DNA of 43,872 nucleotides from Candidatus Rokuibacteriota bacterium (GTDB lineage Bacteria > Methylomirabilota > Methylomirabilia > Rokubacteriales > CSP1-6), in the NCBI GenBank assembly GCA_016184365.1, contig JACPCW010000136.1, positions 1 to 43,872 of the forward strand. Reading direction: 5' to 3'. This document shows, piece after piece, positions 7,429 through 16,208 of this stretch; position 1 is the stretch's first letter, and each line of letters begins with the position of its first letter. A program made the position numbers and the translations under genes. The notes beneath the pieces are model-generated. The model was given only the letters and a program-made list of their open reading frames with translations, did not search any database and had not been told where the DNA came from.

Positions 7429-9578
7429 GCCCCATCAAAGCGTGGCTCATCCACGGCCTGGCGCTCGGGATGGCCGTCTTCCATCTCTACGCGGGCTATT
7501 TCGGCCAGCCGGAGGCGCAGGTGTTCCGCGCCACGCACGTCGCCTTCGCCATGGCGCTGGCGTTCCTCGTGTTCCCGGTTTCCAAGCGGCTGAAGGCCCG
7601 CGCGTCCGCCGCCAGCGATGCGGCGGACCTGGCGCTGGTGACGCTGGTGGCGATCCTGCATCTCTACATCCTGCGCGACCCACAGGGGCTATGGCTGCGG
7701 ACGGGGCAGCTCACGCCCGTCGACCTCACCGTGGCCACCGTCTACCTGTTCGTGCTGCTCGAGGCCACGCGCCGGGCGGTGGGGCTCGCCATGCTCGTGG
7801 TGGCGGGCTTCTTCATCGTGAACGCCGTGCACGGTGACGTGTTCCCCGGCATCTTCTACGGGCCGCCGCATGCCTGGTCCGTCGTCGCCAACGCGCTCTT
7901 CCTCGGCGACGACGGCATCTTCGGCATCCCCGTCGCCGCCTCCGCGAGCTACATCGTGCTGTTCATCATCTTCGGCCAGCTCCTGCAGAAGTCGCACGCG
8001 CTCGACTTCTTCATGAACCTGGCGCTCATCCTCACCGGGCGGCAGGTGGGCGGCCCCGCCAAGGCGGCCGTGGTGGCGAGCGCGTTCGAGGGCACCTACA
8101 CGGGCAGCGCCGTCGCCAACGTCGTGGGCTCGGGCACGTTCACGATCCCGCTCATGAAGCGCCTCGGCTACCCGGCCCACTTCGCCGGCGCCGTGGAGGC
8201 CGTGGCCTCGTCGGGCGGCCAGATCATGCCCCCCGTCATGGGCGTGACCGCGTTCGTGCTGGCGGAGATCGTGGGCGTCCCGTACTGGAACGTGGCCATC
8301 GCGGCGCTCATTCCGGCCTTCCTCTACTTCCTCTCCATCTACTTCATGATTCACTTCGAGGCGCGGCGACTCGGCCTGCGCCCCATCCCGAAAGAGGAGC
8401 GGCCGCGCCTGTGGCCGGTCCTGCGCGAGGGCGGCCACCTGCTGCTGCCGCTGGGGTTCGTGTTCTGGCTGCTGTCCGAAGGCTATTCCGTCGGCTACGC
8501 GGCCACGTGGGGGATCGGCCTCGTGTTCGGCCTGTCGTTCCTGTCCCGGCGCACGCGGCTGCGCGCGCGCGACGTGGTCGACGCGCTGGAGGAAAGCGCG
8601 CTCGGGGTCGTGCCCATCGCCATCGCGTGCGCGTCGGCGGGCCTCATCATCGGCGCCATCTTCCTGTCCGGCGTCGGCCACCGCTTCTCGGAGCTGGTGC
8701 TCACCGCCGCGCAGGGACAGCTCTGGCTGGCCCTGATCCTCACCATGATCGCCTCCTTCATTCTCGGCATGGGGCTCACGACCACCGCCGATTACATCGT
8801 GCTCGCGACCTTCGTGCTGCCTGCGCTGGTGACGATGGGCGCCGACAAGCTGGGCGCGCACCTCTTCGCGTTCTATTTCTCGTCCATCTCCGGCATCACG
8901 CCCCCCGTGGCGCTCGCCTCCTTCGCCGCCGCCGCCATCGCGCGGGCGGGACTGTGGGAGACCGGGTTCACCGCCATGCGCATCGGCATCGCCGCCTTCC
9001 TGATCCCGTACATGTTCATCTACAACCCCGAGCTGACGCTCAAGGGCAGCATGGCCGGCATCGTGCTGGTGACGGCGCGCACGATCATCGCCACCGCGTG
9101 CCTGGCCGCCGGAGTGCAGGGGTGGCTCTTCCGCTCCGCCCCGGTGCTCGAGCGCCTGGCGCTCCTCGCCGCCGCGGGCCTGTTCATCTGGCCCGATCTG
9201 CGGGCTGACACGCTGGCGCTGGCGCTCTTCAGCGGTGTGGTCGTCCTGCAGCTCCGCCGTCCGCCGGCGCTGCCGGTGACGGGCCGGGTGGGCGGGGCGG
9301 GAACATTGATGGACCGCTGGCTTCCCGCGCGGCGGCTGGCCCGCCTCGCGGAGGCGGAGGTGGAGCAGGAGCTGGAGGCCGCGCGCGCCGGCGCCATCAA
9401 GCCACGCGTCTCCGGTCGTGAATCATTCGGTCAGTGGGCAACCCTCACCGCCGTCGGTGGTGTCTTCGCCTGGGCGGGCTTCTCGCACATGCACATTCTG
9501 AAGTTCAACGCGTTCCTCGGTCTCACGCTCGTCCTCGCGTTCGGCACCATGGCGTGCTGTGCGCGACGGGCGTCGTAG
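7425..9578 (+). CDS. TRAP transporter fused permease (DctQ-DctM), TAXI type
   Basis: A 717-residue polytopic protein starting at a GTGA overlap. The N-terminal part carries the small-subunit (DctQ) helices. The large subunit follows, with the family motifs GSAVANVVGSGTFTIPLMKR, SSGGQIMPPVMGVTAFVLAE near residues 265-285, the mirror motif FILGMGLTTTADYI and SSISGITPPVALASFAAAAI near 485. The C-terminal region has several extra predicted helices and a short charged linker (LARLAEAEVEQELEAARAG) before a last hydrophobic pair, somewhat longer than usual. It works with the adjacent TAXI binding protein as an ion-driven importer of a carboxylate-like compound. Confidence 0.93.
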   Translation: MSPIKAWLIHGLALGMAVFHLYAGYFGQPEAQVFRATHVAFAMALAFLVFPVSKRLKARASAASDAADLALVTLVAILHLYILRDPQGLWLRTGQLTPVDLTVATVYLFVLLEATRRAVGLAMLVVAGFFIVNAVHGDVFPGIFYGPPHAWSVVANALFLGDDGIFGIPVAASASYIVLFIIFGQLLQKSHALDFFMNLALILTGRQVGGPAKAAVVASAFEGTYTGSAVANVVGSGTFTIPLMKRLGYPAHFAGAVEAVASSGGQIMPPVMGVTAFVLAEIVGVPYWNVAIAALIPAFLYFLSIYFMIHFEARRLGLRPIPKEERPRLWPVLREGGHLLLPLGFVFWLLSEGYSVGYAATWGIGLVFGLSFLSRRTRLRARDVVDALEESALGVVPIAIACASAGLIIGAIFLSGVGHRFSELVLTAAQGQLWLALILTMIASFILGMGLTTTADYIVLATFVLPALVTMGADKLGAHLFAFYFSSISGITPPVALASFAAAAIARAGLWETGFTAMRIGIAAFLIPYMFIYNPELTLKGSMAGIVLVTARTIIATACLAAGVQGWLFRSAPVLERLALLAAAGLFIWPDLRADTLALALFSGVVVLQLRRPPALPVTGRVGGAGTLMDRWLPARRLARLAEAEVEQELEAARAGAIKPRVSGRESFGQWATLTAVGGVFAWAGFSHMHILKFNAFLGLTLVLAFGTMACCARRAS

Positions 9579-9608
9579 GGCGCCGAGCCTCGAAGAAAGG
9601 ATTCGATC

Positions 9609-10565
9609 ATGCGCCGAGCGCTCTTGCTGGCTGTCGTCGTCGCGCTGTCCGTCGTGGCCGCCGCCCATGCCGCCGACCCCCCGTTCGTGACCGTGGGCGG
9701 CGGTGTCGGCACGTTTCCCATCATGGCCGCCAAGATCGCGGACGTGATCAACAAGGAGTTTCCCGGCGTGAAGGCGTCGTCCATTCCCGGCGGCTCCGAT
9801 CTCAACCTCAAGAACATCCAGTCGGGCGCCTCCACGGTGGGGCTGTCCATCTCCATGACGACGTACCAGGCCTACAACGGCGTCGCGCACTTCCCGCAGA
9901 AGCTCGACAAGGTCCGGCACGTGATGTCGCTCTATCGCGGCTACGTCCACTACGTGGCCTCGGCGCGCAGTGACATCCGGTCGTTCGAGGACATCACGAA
10001 GCGGCCGTACCGGGTCTACGTGGGCAAGGTGGGCACGCTGCACCACGTGCTCATGAACGGGATGCTCAAAGCGTACGGCATCACCGCCGACGACATCCGC
10101 AAGGCGGGCGGCATTCCGAATCCCGTCGCGTACTCCGACGTGGTGCGGATGCTGCAGGACGGCCAGATCGACGTCGCCATGCTCACCGGCCCTGTCCCCT
10201 ACGGCCTCGCCATGGAGCTGGCGCAGAGCCCGGGCATCCGGTTCCTGCAGGCCAGCGACGAGGCGGTCACCAAGGTCGCGAAGGCGCTGCCGGGCATCGG
10301 ACGCGCCGTCATTCCGAAGGGCAGCTACAAGGGGCAGGACACCGACATCCAGACGGTGGCCTACATGTCCCACATGGTCGCCAGCTCGGACCTCACCGAG
10401 GACTTCGTCTACCGGCTCACGGCGGCGATGGTCAAGCACATGCCCGACATGAAGAACCTGTTCGCCGGCGCGCACGAGATCCGGGCGGAGACGGGGCTGC
10501 TCGACAACCCCGTGCCCGTGCACCCCGGCGCCAAGCGCTACTACGACGAGAAGGGCATCAAGTAG
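9609..10565 (+). CDS. TAXI-family TRAP transporter solute-binding protein
   Basis: A 318-residue periplasmic protein. It has a Sec signal peptide (RRALLLAVVVALSVVAAAHA, cleavage expected after AHA near residue 22), then the TAXI start TVGGGVGTFPIMAAKIADVIN, a segment with GGSDLNLKNIQSGASTVGLS, and a ligand-binding core with VGKVGTLHHVLMNGMLKAYG. GAAAGG, 8 bases before ATG 9609, is the ribosome site. It delivers its solute to the fused permease encoded just upstream. Placement inside a CoA-ligase/dehydrogenase operon suggests an organic acid as cargo. Confidence 0.92.
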   Translation: MRRALLLAVVVALSVVAAAHAADPPFVTVGGGVGTFPIMAAKIADVINKEFPGVKASSIPGGSDLNLKNIQSGASTVGLSISMTTYQAYNGVAHFPQKLDKVRHVMSLYRGYVHYVASARSDIRSFEDITKRPYRVYVGKVGTLHHVLMNGMLKAYGITADDIRKAGGIPNPVAYSDVVRMLQDGQIDVAMLTGPVPYGLAMELAQSPGIRFLQASDEAVTKVAKALPGIGRAVIPKGSYKGQDTDIQTVAYMSHMVASSDLTEDFVYRLTAAMVKHMPDMKNLFAGAHEIRAETGLLDNPVPVHPGAKRYYDEKGIK

Positions 10566-10570
10566 CGAGG

Positions 10571-12037
10571 ATGGACACGCGGCACGTCGCCTGGAACGTC
10601 GCCCACGGGCTGACGTGGGCGGCGGCACGCACGCCCGGCAAGATCGCGGTGCGTGAGGGCTCGCGCGCCTTCACGTACCGCGAGCTGAACGCGCGCGTGA
10701 ACCGTCTCGCCCACGCGCTCGTGGGCCTCGGCCTGCGGGCGGGCGACCGGTTCCTCCTGCTGGTGAGCGACCGGGTCGAGCACCTCGAGACGCTCTTCGC
10801 CTGCGCCAAGGTGGGCGTGGTGGCGGCGCCGGTCGATCACCGCTGGCGGCCGGAGGAGCTGCGCCACGCCATCGCCCTCTACGAGCCGCGCGCGGTGCTC
10901 TTCGAGGAGGCCACGCGCGCAATGGTGCCCGCCACGCTCGCCGGCCCGCGCGTGTGCCTGGAAACAGAGTACGAGACGCTCCTCGCCACGGCGGGCGCGA
11001 CGGAGGCGCTGCAGCCCGTGGCGGCGGAGGCGCCGTTCGTGATCGGCTCCACGTCGGGCACCTCGGGCCTGCCCAAGGGCATCGTGCTGTCGCACCGCTC
11101 GATGCTCTGGCGCATGCCCATCTACGCGTTCGACTTCGGCTTCGGCCCCGATGATGTCTGGCTGTCCAACACGCCGATGGCGCAGGGGGGCGGGCGCGCG
11201 TTCGCCATGGCCACCTGGATTCGTGGCGGCACCGTGCTCATCGATCCCGACTTCGATCCCGAGCGCACGCTGGCCACCATCGCGCGCGAGCAGGTGACCA
11301 CGTGCTTCATGGTGCCCACCATGTTCGGCCGCATCCTGGCGGCGTCCGGCCTCGCCGCCGCCGATACCTCGAGCCTGCGGTGCGTCATCTCCACGGGGGC
11401 GCCGCTGTCACCCACGATGCGCGTGGAGATCCTCGATCGCTTCACGCCGAATCTCTACCAGTTCTACTCGTCGACGGAGTCGGGAGGCATCGCCGTCCTG
11501 CCCCCGTGGATGCAGCGGGACAAAGGCGACTCCGTGGGCGTCGGGGTGTTCGGCAAGGAGATGCGCGTGGCCGAGGACGGCGAGGTGCTGTCGCGCGGAC
11601 CCGCCGTCATGACGGAGTATTTTCGCAATCCCGAGGCGACGGCGGCCGCCTTCGACGGCGACTGGTTCCGCACCGGCGACACGGGCCGACCCGACCAGGA
11701 CGGCTTCCTATACATCGTGGGCCGCAAGAAGGAGATGATCATCACCGGAGGCCTGAACGTGTACCCGGCGGAAGTGGAGCGCGTGCTCCACCTTCACCCC
11801 GCGGTGCAGGAGGCCGCCGTCGTGGGCGGCCCCGACGCCGAGTGGGGCGAGATCGTCAAGGCCTTCGTGCAGCTTCGCGCCGGTCACGCCGCCACCGAAG
11901 CCGACATCGTCGAGCATTGCCGTGCCCACATGGCCAGCTACAAGAAGCCGAAAGTCGTCGAGTTCCTGCCCGAGCTGCCCCGCACGTCCAACGGCAAGAT
12001 CGCCAAGAACCTGCTGCGTGAAAGAGGTCGTCCATGA
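10571..12037 (+). CDS. AMP-forming acyl-CoA synthetase (class I adenylate-forming enzyme)
   Basis: A 488-residue ANL-superfamily enzyme that activates a carboxylic acid with ATP and CoA. It has the P-loop-like STSGTSGLPKG near residue 160, the aromatic-substrate pocket region, the A5 motif FYSSTESGG, the A7-A8 region WFRTGDTGRPDQDGFLYIVG with RKKEMIITGG, and the catalytic lysine motif TSNGKIAKN near the C-terminus. ATG 10571 follows the previous stop by five bases; the gene ends in an ATGA overlap. Two different ligases in this operon may act on different chain lengths or successive acids. Confidence 0.9.
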   Translation: MDTRHVAWNVAHGLTWAAARTPGKIAVREGSRAFTYRELNARVNRLAHALVGLGLRAGDRFLLLVSDRVEHLETLFACAKVGVVAAPVDHRWRPEELRHAIALYEPRAVLFEEATRAMVPATLAGPRVCLETEYETLLATAGATEALQPVAAEAPFVIGSTSGTSGLPKGIVLSHRSMLWRMPIYAFDFGFGPDDVWLSNTPMAQGGGRAFAMATWIRGGTVLIDPDFDPERTLATIAREQVTTCFMVPTMFGRILAASGLAAADTSSLRCVISTGAPLSPTMRVEILDRFTPNLYQFYSSTESGGIAVLPPWMQRDKGDSVGVGVFGKEMRVAEDGEVLSRGPAVMTEYFRNPEATAAAFDGDWFRTGDTGRPDQDGFLYIVGRKKEMIITGGLNVYPAEVERVLHLHPAVQEAAVVGGPDAEWGEIVKAFVQLRAGHAATEADIVEHCRAHMASYKKPKVVEFLPELPRTSNGKIAKNLLRERGRP

Positions 12038-13101
12038 GCCGCCTGCGCACTCCCGTGTGTGATCTGTTCGGTCTCGAGTACCCGATCTTCGCCGCCGGCA
12101 TGGGCGGCGTCACCCTCGCCCCGCTCGCGGCCGCCGTGTCCGCCGCCGGCGGCCTCGGCGTGCTGGGGGCGACGTTTCACACGCCCGAGCAGCTTCGCGA
12201 GGAGATCCGCGCCGTGCGGCGTATCACCGACCGTCCCTTCGGCGTGGATCTGCTCATCCCCACCGACATCCCGCCCGACGTCTCCGCGCGGCCCGTCCCA
12301 CCGTTTCCGGCGTTCTTGACGGACCTGCTGCCGGAAGTGGAGAGCCTGCGCGGCACGCCGCCACCGCCGCTGACGCTGGAGCTGGCGCACGCCCAGGTGG
12401 AGGTGACGCTGGCCGAGCGCGTGCCGGTGCTGGTGTCGGCGCTGGGCACACCCGAGTGGCTGGTGCGCGACGCGCACGCGGCGGGGACGAAAGTCATCTC
12501 GCTCGTCGGCAACGTGCGCCAGGCGCGGCGGCTGGCGAAGATCGGCGTCGACTGCATCGTGGCGCAGGGACTGGAAGCCGGCGGCCACGTGGGGACGGTG
12601 ACGACCGTCGTTCTCGTGCCCGGCGTGGTGGACGCGGTGAGCGTGCCCGTCCTCGCCGCTGGCGGCATCGGCGACGGCCGCGGTGTGGCGGCGGCGCTCA
12701 TGCTGGGTGCGCAGGGCGCGTGGATCGGCACGCGCTTTCTCGCCACCGTGGAGTCGTCGGCCCACGACAACCACAAGAAGCGGATCCTCGACGTGGACGA
12801 GGAAGGCACGATGGTCTCGCGCTGCTACACCGGCAAGCCGAGCCGCGTGCTGCGCAACCGGTTCACCGACCGGTGGAAGGGACGCGACGCCGAGATCCTG
12901 CCCATGCCGTGGCAGCGCATCTGGGTGGAGCCGCTGGTGGCGCCCGCCAAGGCCGCGGGCATGGTCGACCTCGCGAACTTTCCGACCGGGCAGGGCGCGG
13001 GCGCGATCACCGATATTCCGCACGCGGCGGAGGTCTTCGACCGCCTCGTGACGGAGACCGTGCAGGCGCTCGAGCGCGGCGCCCGGGTGGCGGCTCGGTG
13101 A
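12034..13101 (+). CDS. NPD-type flavin enzyme (nitronate monooxygenase / enoyl reductase FabK-like)
   Basis: A 355-residue TIM-barrel flavoprotein. Motifs include FAAGMGGVTLAPLAAAVSAAGG, VDCIVAQGLEAGGHVGTVTT (with the active-site His in GGH), and the phosphate-binding LAAGGIGDGRGVAAALMLGA then GTRFLAT. These define the nitronate monooxygenase/2-nitropropane dioxygenase superfamily, which also includes enoyl reductases and many enzymes of unassigned function. In acyl-CoA operons it may be an oxidoreductase of an intermediate. The ATGA and GTGA overlaps on both sides show translational coupling. Confidence 0.88.
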   Translation: MSRLRTPVCDLFGLEYPIFAAGMGGVTLAPLAAAVSAAGGLGVLGATFHTPEQLREEIRAVRRITDRPFGVDLLIPTDIPPDVSARPVPPFPAFLTDLLPEVESLRGTPPPPLTLELAHAQVEVTLAERVPVLVSALGTPEWLVRDAHAAGTKVISLVGNVRQARRLAKIGVDCIVAQGLEAGGHVGTVTTVVLVPGVVDAVSVPVLAAGGIGDGRGVAAALMLGAQGAWIGTRFLATVESSAHDNHKKRILDVDEEGTMVSRCYTGKPSRVLRNRFTDRWKGRDAEILPMPWQRIWVEPLVAPAKAAGMVDLANFPTGQGAGAITDIPHAAEVFDRLVTETVQALERGARVAAR

Positions 13102-14438
13102 CGGACTTCCTGCGCCAGCCCATCGAGGCGATCCGCCGCGCGCAGGGCAAGCGCCTCGTGCGCCAGCTGGCACTCTGCGCGCGCGGCCACGACTACTATC
13201 GGCGGCGCTGGGCGGACGCGGGCGCCGATCCCGCCGCCGTGCGCACCGTCGAGGATCTGGAGCGGCTGCCGCTGACTTCGAAGAAAGACCTGATGGCGGA
13301 TCCCGAGGCGTTCCGGCTGCGCTGTCCGGATCTGCCCCTGCACGAGCGCGCGCTGTGGGAAGTGAACTACACGACCGGCAGTACGGGCGACCCCACGCCG
13401 CTCTACGTCACCACGCACGACTACCAGGCCTATCTCTTCCAGGCGCGCCGCGTGGCCGAGATCTCCGGCATCACCGATCGCGACATCCTGGCCAACCTCT
13501 TTCCGCTCACCGCCGCCGCCATGGGGGGGTTCGTGCGCTCGGCGCACAACGCCTACGCCGCGGGGGCGGCCGTGGCCGGCGCGCTCACCGGCGCCCCCCA
13601 CGGCGAGTTCGGCGTCCACCGCTCGCTCGACGACGGCGTGCGCATGGTGGAGCGGCACCGCGCCACCGTGCTCTGGGGCGTCACCAGCTTCGTGCGCCGC
13701 ACGATCATGCGCGCCGCCGAGCTCGGCGCCGACTTCACGAGCGTGCGGATGTGCGGCGTGACGGGGGAGGCCTCCACGCCCGCCATGCGGGAGGACATGC
13801 GCCGGCGCCTGCGCGCGCTCGGCGCCACCTCGCCCGTGATCTTCGACCGCTACGGCTCCACCGAGTCGGGCGGCTTCGCCCAGTGCCGGGAGGACGGCGA
13901 CTGGCACAACCCCGCGCCCGAAGTGGTGCTGCACGAGGTGGTCGATGCGGCGACGGGCCGCCGCCTGCCCGACGGCGAGACGGGGGCGCTCGCGCTCACG
14001 CACGTCAACCGGCGCGGCACCACGCTCATTCGTTACCTGGTGGGCGACATCGCCCGCCTCGCGCACGATCCCTGTCCCCATTGCGGCCGCAGCGGCGAGC
14101 GCATCGTGGGACCCCTGACACGCACCAAGGACCTCATGAAGGTGAAGGGCATGCTCATCAATCCAGCCGTGCTGCTCGAGACGCTGCGGACGGTTCCCGG
14201 CGTGGACGAGTTCCAGGTGGTGCTGACCAAGCAGGACATGAACGACCCCTTTTCGATGGATGAGATGGTGGTGCGCGTCGCCTCCGCGCGCACCGATCGC
14301 GACGCGCTGACCGCCCACGTCGTCTCCGCCGCGCAGGAGGCGGTGCGCGTGCGGCCGCGGGTGGAGTTCACGACCGCGGACGACATCTACGATCCCGCCC
14401 GGCAGGCGAAGGCCGAGCGGCTGGTGGACCGCCGATGA
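13098..14438 (+). CDS. Phenylacetate-CoA-ligase-like adenylate-forming enzyme
   Basis: A 446-residue PaaK-family ligase. GTG 13098 is chosen because it overlaps the previous stop (GTGA) and places the family N-terminus RQPIEAIRRAQGKRLVRQLA at the right point; a longer open frame upstream is only antisense-free coding overlap. Motifs: YTTGSTGDPTPLY, IFDRYGSTESGG, TLIRYLVGDIA, a PCPHCGRSGERI cysteine pair, and the mobile C-terminal domain with RTKDLMKVKG. It activates an aryl- or alkyl-carboxylate as a CoA thioester. Its last residues are mirrored by the dead fragment at 6033-6119. Confidence 0.9.
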   Translation: MTDFLRQPIEAIRRAQGKRLVRQLALCARGHDYYRRRWADAGADPAAVRTVEDLERLPLTSKKDLMADPEAFRLRCPDLPLHERALWEVNYTTGSTGDPTPLYVTTHDYQAYLFQARRVAEISGITDRDILANLFPLTAAAMGGFVRSAHNAYAAGAAVAGALTGAPHGEFGVHRSLDDGVRMVERHRATVLWGVTSFVRRTIMRAAELGADFTSVRMCGVTGEASTPAMREDMRRRLRALGATSPVIFDRYGSTESGGFAQCREDGDWHNPAPEVVLHEVVDAATGRRLPDGETGALALTHVNRRGTTLIRYLVGDIARLAHDPCPHCGRSGERIVGPLTRTKDLMKVKGMLINPAVLLETLRTVPGVDEFQVVLTKQDMNDPFSMDEMVVRVASARTDRDALTAHVVSAAQEAVRVRPRVEFTTADDIYDPARQAKAERLVDRR

Positions 14439-15598
14439 CCGCGGCCGGGCTCGGCTTCACCCTCACCGATGAGCAGGAGATGCTGCGCAAGGTCGTCCAC
14501 GACTTCGCGGCCAAGGAGCTGACGCCGGAGTGGCTGCGCGAGCTGGACCGCACGGCACGCGCGCCCCACGACGAGATCCTGCCCAGGATGGCCGCCCTCG
14601 GCTTCACGAGCCTCGTCGTTCCCAAGCAGTACGGCGGGCTCGGCGGCGGCTGCGTGGACGCCACCGTGCTGCTGGAGGAGCTGGGCCGCACCTCGCTGTC
14701 CATCGCCTCGCTGCTGAACTTCGCCATCGGCTTCGGTACGCAGACGATCATCAGCTTCGGCACCGAAGAGCAGAAGCGGCACTACCTGCCGCGTGTCTGC
14801 ACGGGCGACATGTTCTTTGCCTTCTCGCTCACGGAGCCGAACGCCGGCTCCGACGCCGCGTCCATCCGGACGCGGGCGGTGGCGGCCGGGGACGACTTCG
14901 TCATCAACGGCACGAAGATCTTCACCACCGGGGCTCGCGAGTCGAAGTGCCTGCTCGTCGCCACGCGCACGGACCCCGGGGTGCCGAAGCACCGCGGCAT
15001 CAGCCTGTTCCTCGTCGACTCGAAGACGCCGGGCATCATCTACCGTCCCATCGAGAAGCTCGGCATGCGCGGGGCGGGCGGTCTCTACGAGGTGCAGTAC
15101 GAAAACGTGCGCGTGCCCCGCTCGTCGCTGCTGGGGCCGCTGCACGGCGGCTGGGACATCGTGAAGGCGACCCTCGAGCGCGTACGCCTGTCGCAGGCCG
15201 CGTACTGTGTCGGCTGCTCGCAACAGGTCATCGACGACGCCGTCCGCTACGCGCAGCAGCGCGAGCAGTTCGGCCAGCCCATCGGCAAGTTCCAGGCCAT
15301 CAGCCACCTGCTCGCCGAGCTGCACGTGCAGGCGGAAGCCGCGCGCTGGCTGCTCTACCGCGCCGCCTGGCTCGTGGACCAGGGCGTGCGGTGCGTGAAG
15401 GAGGCCTCGATCGCGAATCTACACGCGACCGAGACGCTGCTGCGGGTGACCTCCGACGCCATGCGCGTGTACGGCGGCTACGGCTTCACGCTCGAGTTCG
15501 ACATCCAGCGCCACATGCGCGACGCGCGGCTCTTCGTCATCGGCGACGGCTCGAGCCAGATCCAGCGAAACCTGATCGCCCGGCTGATGGGGCTGTAG
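14435..15598 (+). CDS. Acyl-CoA dehydrogenase
   Basis: A 387-residue flavoenzyme with the complete three-domain ACAD layout: helical N-terminus (LTDEQEMLRKVVHDFAAKEL), the FAD/substrate strand FAFSLTEPNAGSDAASIRT, the KIFTTGA segment, and the C-terminal helical domain with VRYAQQREQFGQPIGKFQA and YGGYGFTLEFDIQRHMRD. The usual short-chain catalytic motif Y-E-G-T-S reads I-G-D-G-S-S here, so the base would be Asp (residue 371) unless another residue serves. It is the last gene of the operon and presumably forms the enoyl-CoA acted on by the MaoC protein. Confidence 0.92.
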   Translation: MTAAGLGFTLTDEQEMLRKVVHDFAAKELTPEWLRELDRTARAPHDEILPRMAALGFTSLVVPKQYGGLGGGCVDATVLLEELGRTSLSIASLLNFAIGFGTQTIISFGTEEQKRHYLPRVCTGDMFFAFSLTEPNAGSDAASIRTRAVAAGDDFVINGTKIFTTGARESKCLLVATRTDPGVPKHRGISLFLVDSKTPGIIYRPIEKLGMRGAGGLYEVQYENVRVPRSSLLGPLHGGWDIVKATLERVRLSQAAYCVGCSQQVIDDAVRYAQQREQFGQPIGKFQAISHLLAELHVQAEAARWLLYRAAWLVDQGVRCVKEASIANLHATETLLRVTSDAMRVYGGYGFTLEFDIQRHMRDARLFVIGDGSSQIQRNLIARLMGL

Positions 15599-15601
15599 GC
15601 G

Positions 15602-15746
15602 AACCTTGCCCATGAGGATCTCGTACTTCGCGGGAATGGCGCCGTCGGCGAGGATGCGCTCGCGCTGCGCCAGGCAGGACTTCGCGAGCTCGGGGTCACG
15701 CTGCTGCAGGGTCTGGGTCCACGGTGGGCAGGGTCGGCTGGGCCAT
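15602..15746 (-). pseudogene. 5' remnant of a carboxymuconolactone-decarboxylase/AhpD-like gene
   Basis: On the minus strand an ATG at 15746 is preceded by an excellent ribosome site (AGAGGAGG seven bases away) and reads MAQPTLPTVDP before a stop. In a neighbouring frame the sequence continues DPELAKSCLAQRERILADGA and IPAKYEILMGK, which resembles the N-terminus of carboxymuconolactone-decarboxylase-fold proteins. It then runs into the antisense of the acyl-CoA dehydrogenase end. A frameshift near codon 11 and loss of everything after about 45 codons indicate a dead gene. Confidence 0.55.
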
Positions 15747-15899
15747 GCTCGCCTCCTCTGAGATGTGCTCACCTGATACACCAACGCAATGCGCGAGAAC
15801 CGAGCAGCCCATCACCCGCTGCTCAAACGAAAAGCAGCGCTCCTGATCGCCGGCGCGCGCAAATGCGCGTCGTGATTACCGTCCGCTCTCGGACCGCGC

Positions 15900-15915
15900 G
15901 GGCACAGCCCTTGCC
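15900..15915 (+). promoter_or_regulatory. Sigma-54-type promoter ahead of the decayed nitrate/cyanate locus
   Basis: The 16-mer GGGCACAGCCCTTGCC has the -24 GG and -12 GC at the invariant 10-base separation and matches the sigma-54 consensus TGGCAC-N5-TTGC except at the first base. The region between 15750 and 15961 holds no gene that I can support. Transcription would start near 15926 and run into the terminator at 15962. It mirrors the arrangement in front of the intact nrtA-like gene. Confidence 0.6.
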
Positions 15916-15961
15916 TCCCTGACCGCTCGTGCGCGCCGATGACGTCGCGTACGACACCAGC

Positions 15962-15993
15962 AACGGCGCCTGGGAGATCAGGCGCCGTTTTTT
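15962..15993 (+). terminator. Intrinsic terminator in a leader upstream of a binding-protein remnant
   Basis: An 11-bp perfect stem (AACGGCGCCTG with CAGGCGCCGTT, the last pairs using the first Ts) surrounds the six-base loop GGAGAT and is followed by a T-run up to 15993. It lies about 36 bases after the predicted sigma-54 start and 60 bases before the nitrate/cyanate binding-protein remnant. It thus looks like a leader attenuator rather than the end of a gene. A clear ANTAR-style first hairpin was not found here. Confidence 0.7.
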
Positions 15994-16055
15994 GTTGAGC
16001 GCAACGAAGCCCAACGGCGGCGGAGGCCACGCGTGAGCGACACGATGGAGCGCAG

Positions 16056-16208
16056 ATGAAGCGGTGGGGCTACGTGAAGACCGACGTCAGCTACGAGAAG
16101 GTCGCGGAGGACGTGTTCCTCACGACCGCCTGCCGCGACGCCATGAAGGCCGTCGGTCAGAAGGCGCCGGACGCGAACACCGTGAAGCACACGGTCAGCA
16201 CCGCCTGA
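16056..16208 (+). pseudogene. C-terminal remnant of an NrtA/CynA-type ABC binding protein
   Basis: This 50-codon frame reads MKRWGYVKTDVSYEKVAEDV, then FLTTACRDAMKAVG, and stops. It parallels the C-terminal part of the intact protein at 17698 (RRWGMVKEPPAYQKLVDRV, then IYREVAREMGI) and of NrtA/CmpA/CynA proteins generally. About 350 upstream residues, including the export signal, are missing. It follows a sigma-54/terminator leader and is joined directly to a truncated cyanase, so an internal deletion removed the transporter genes between them. Confidence 0.65.

Noticed and set aside
12456..13097. Very long N-terminal extension of the PaaK-like ligase
   Set aside because: The frame is open upstream only because GC-rich DNA has few stops. 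It would overlap the flavin enzyme gene completely, and the family N-terminus starts at GTG 13098 with a GTGA overlap.
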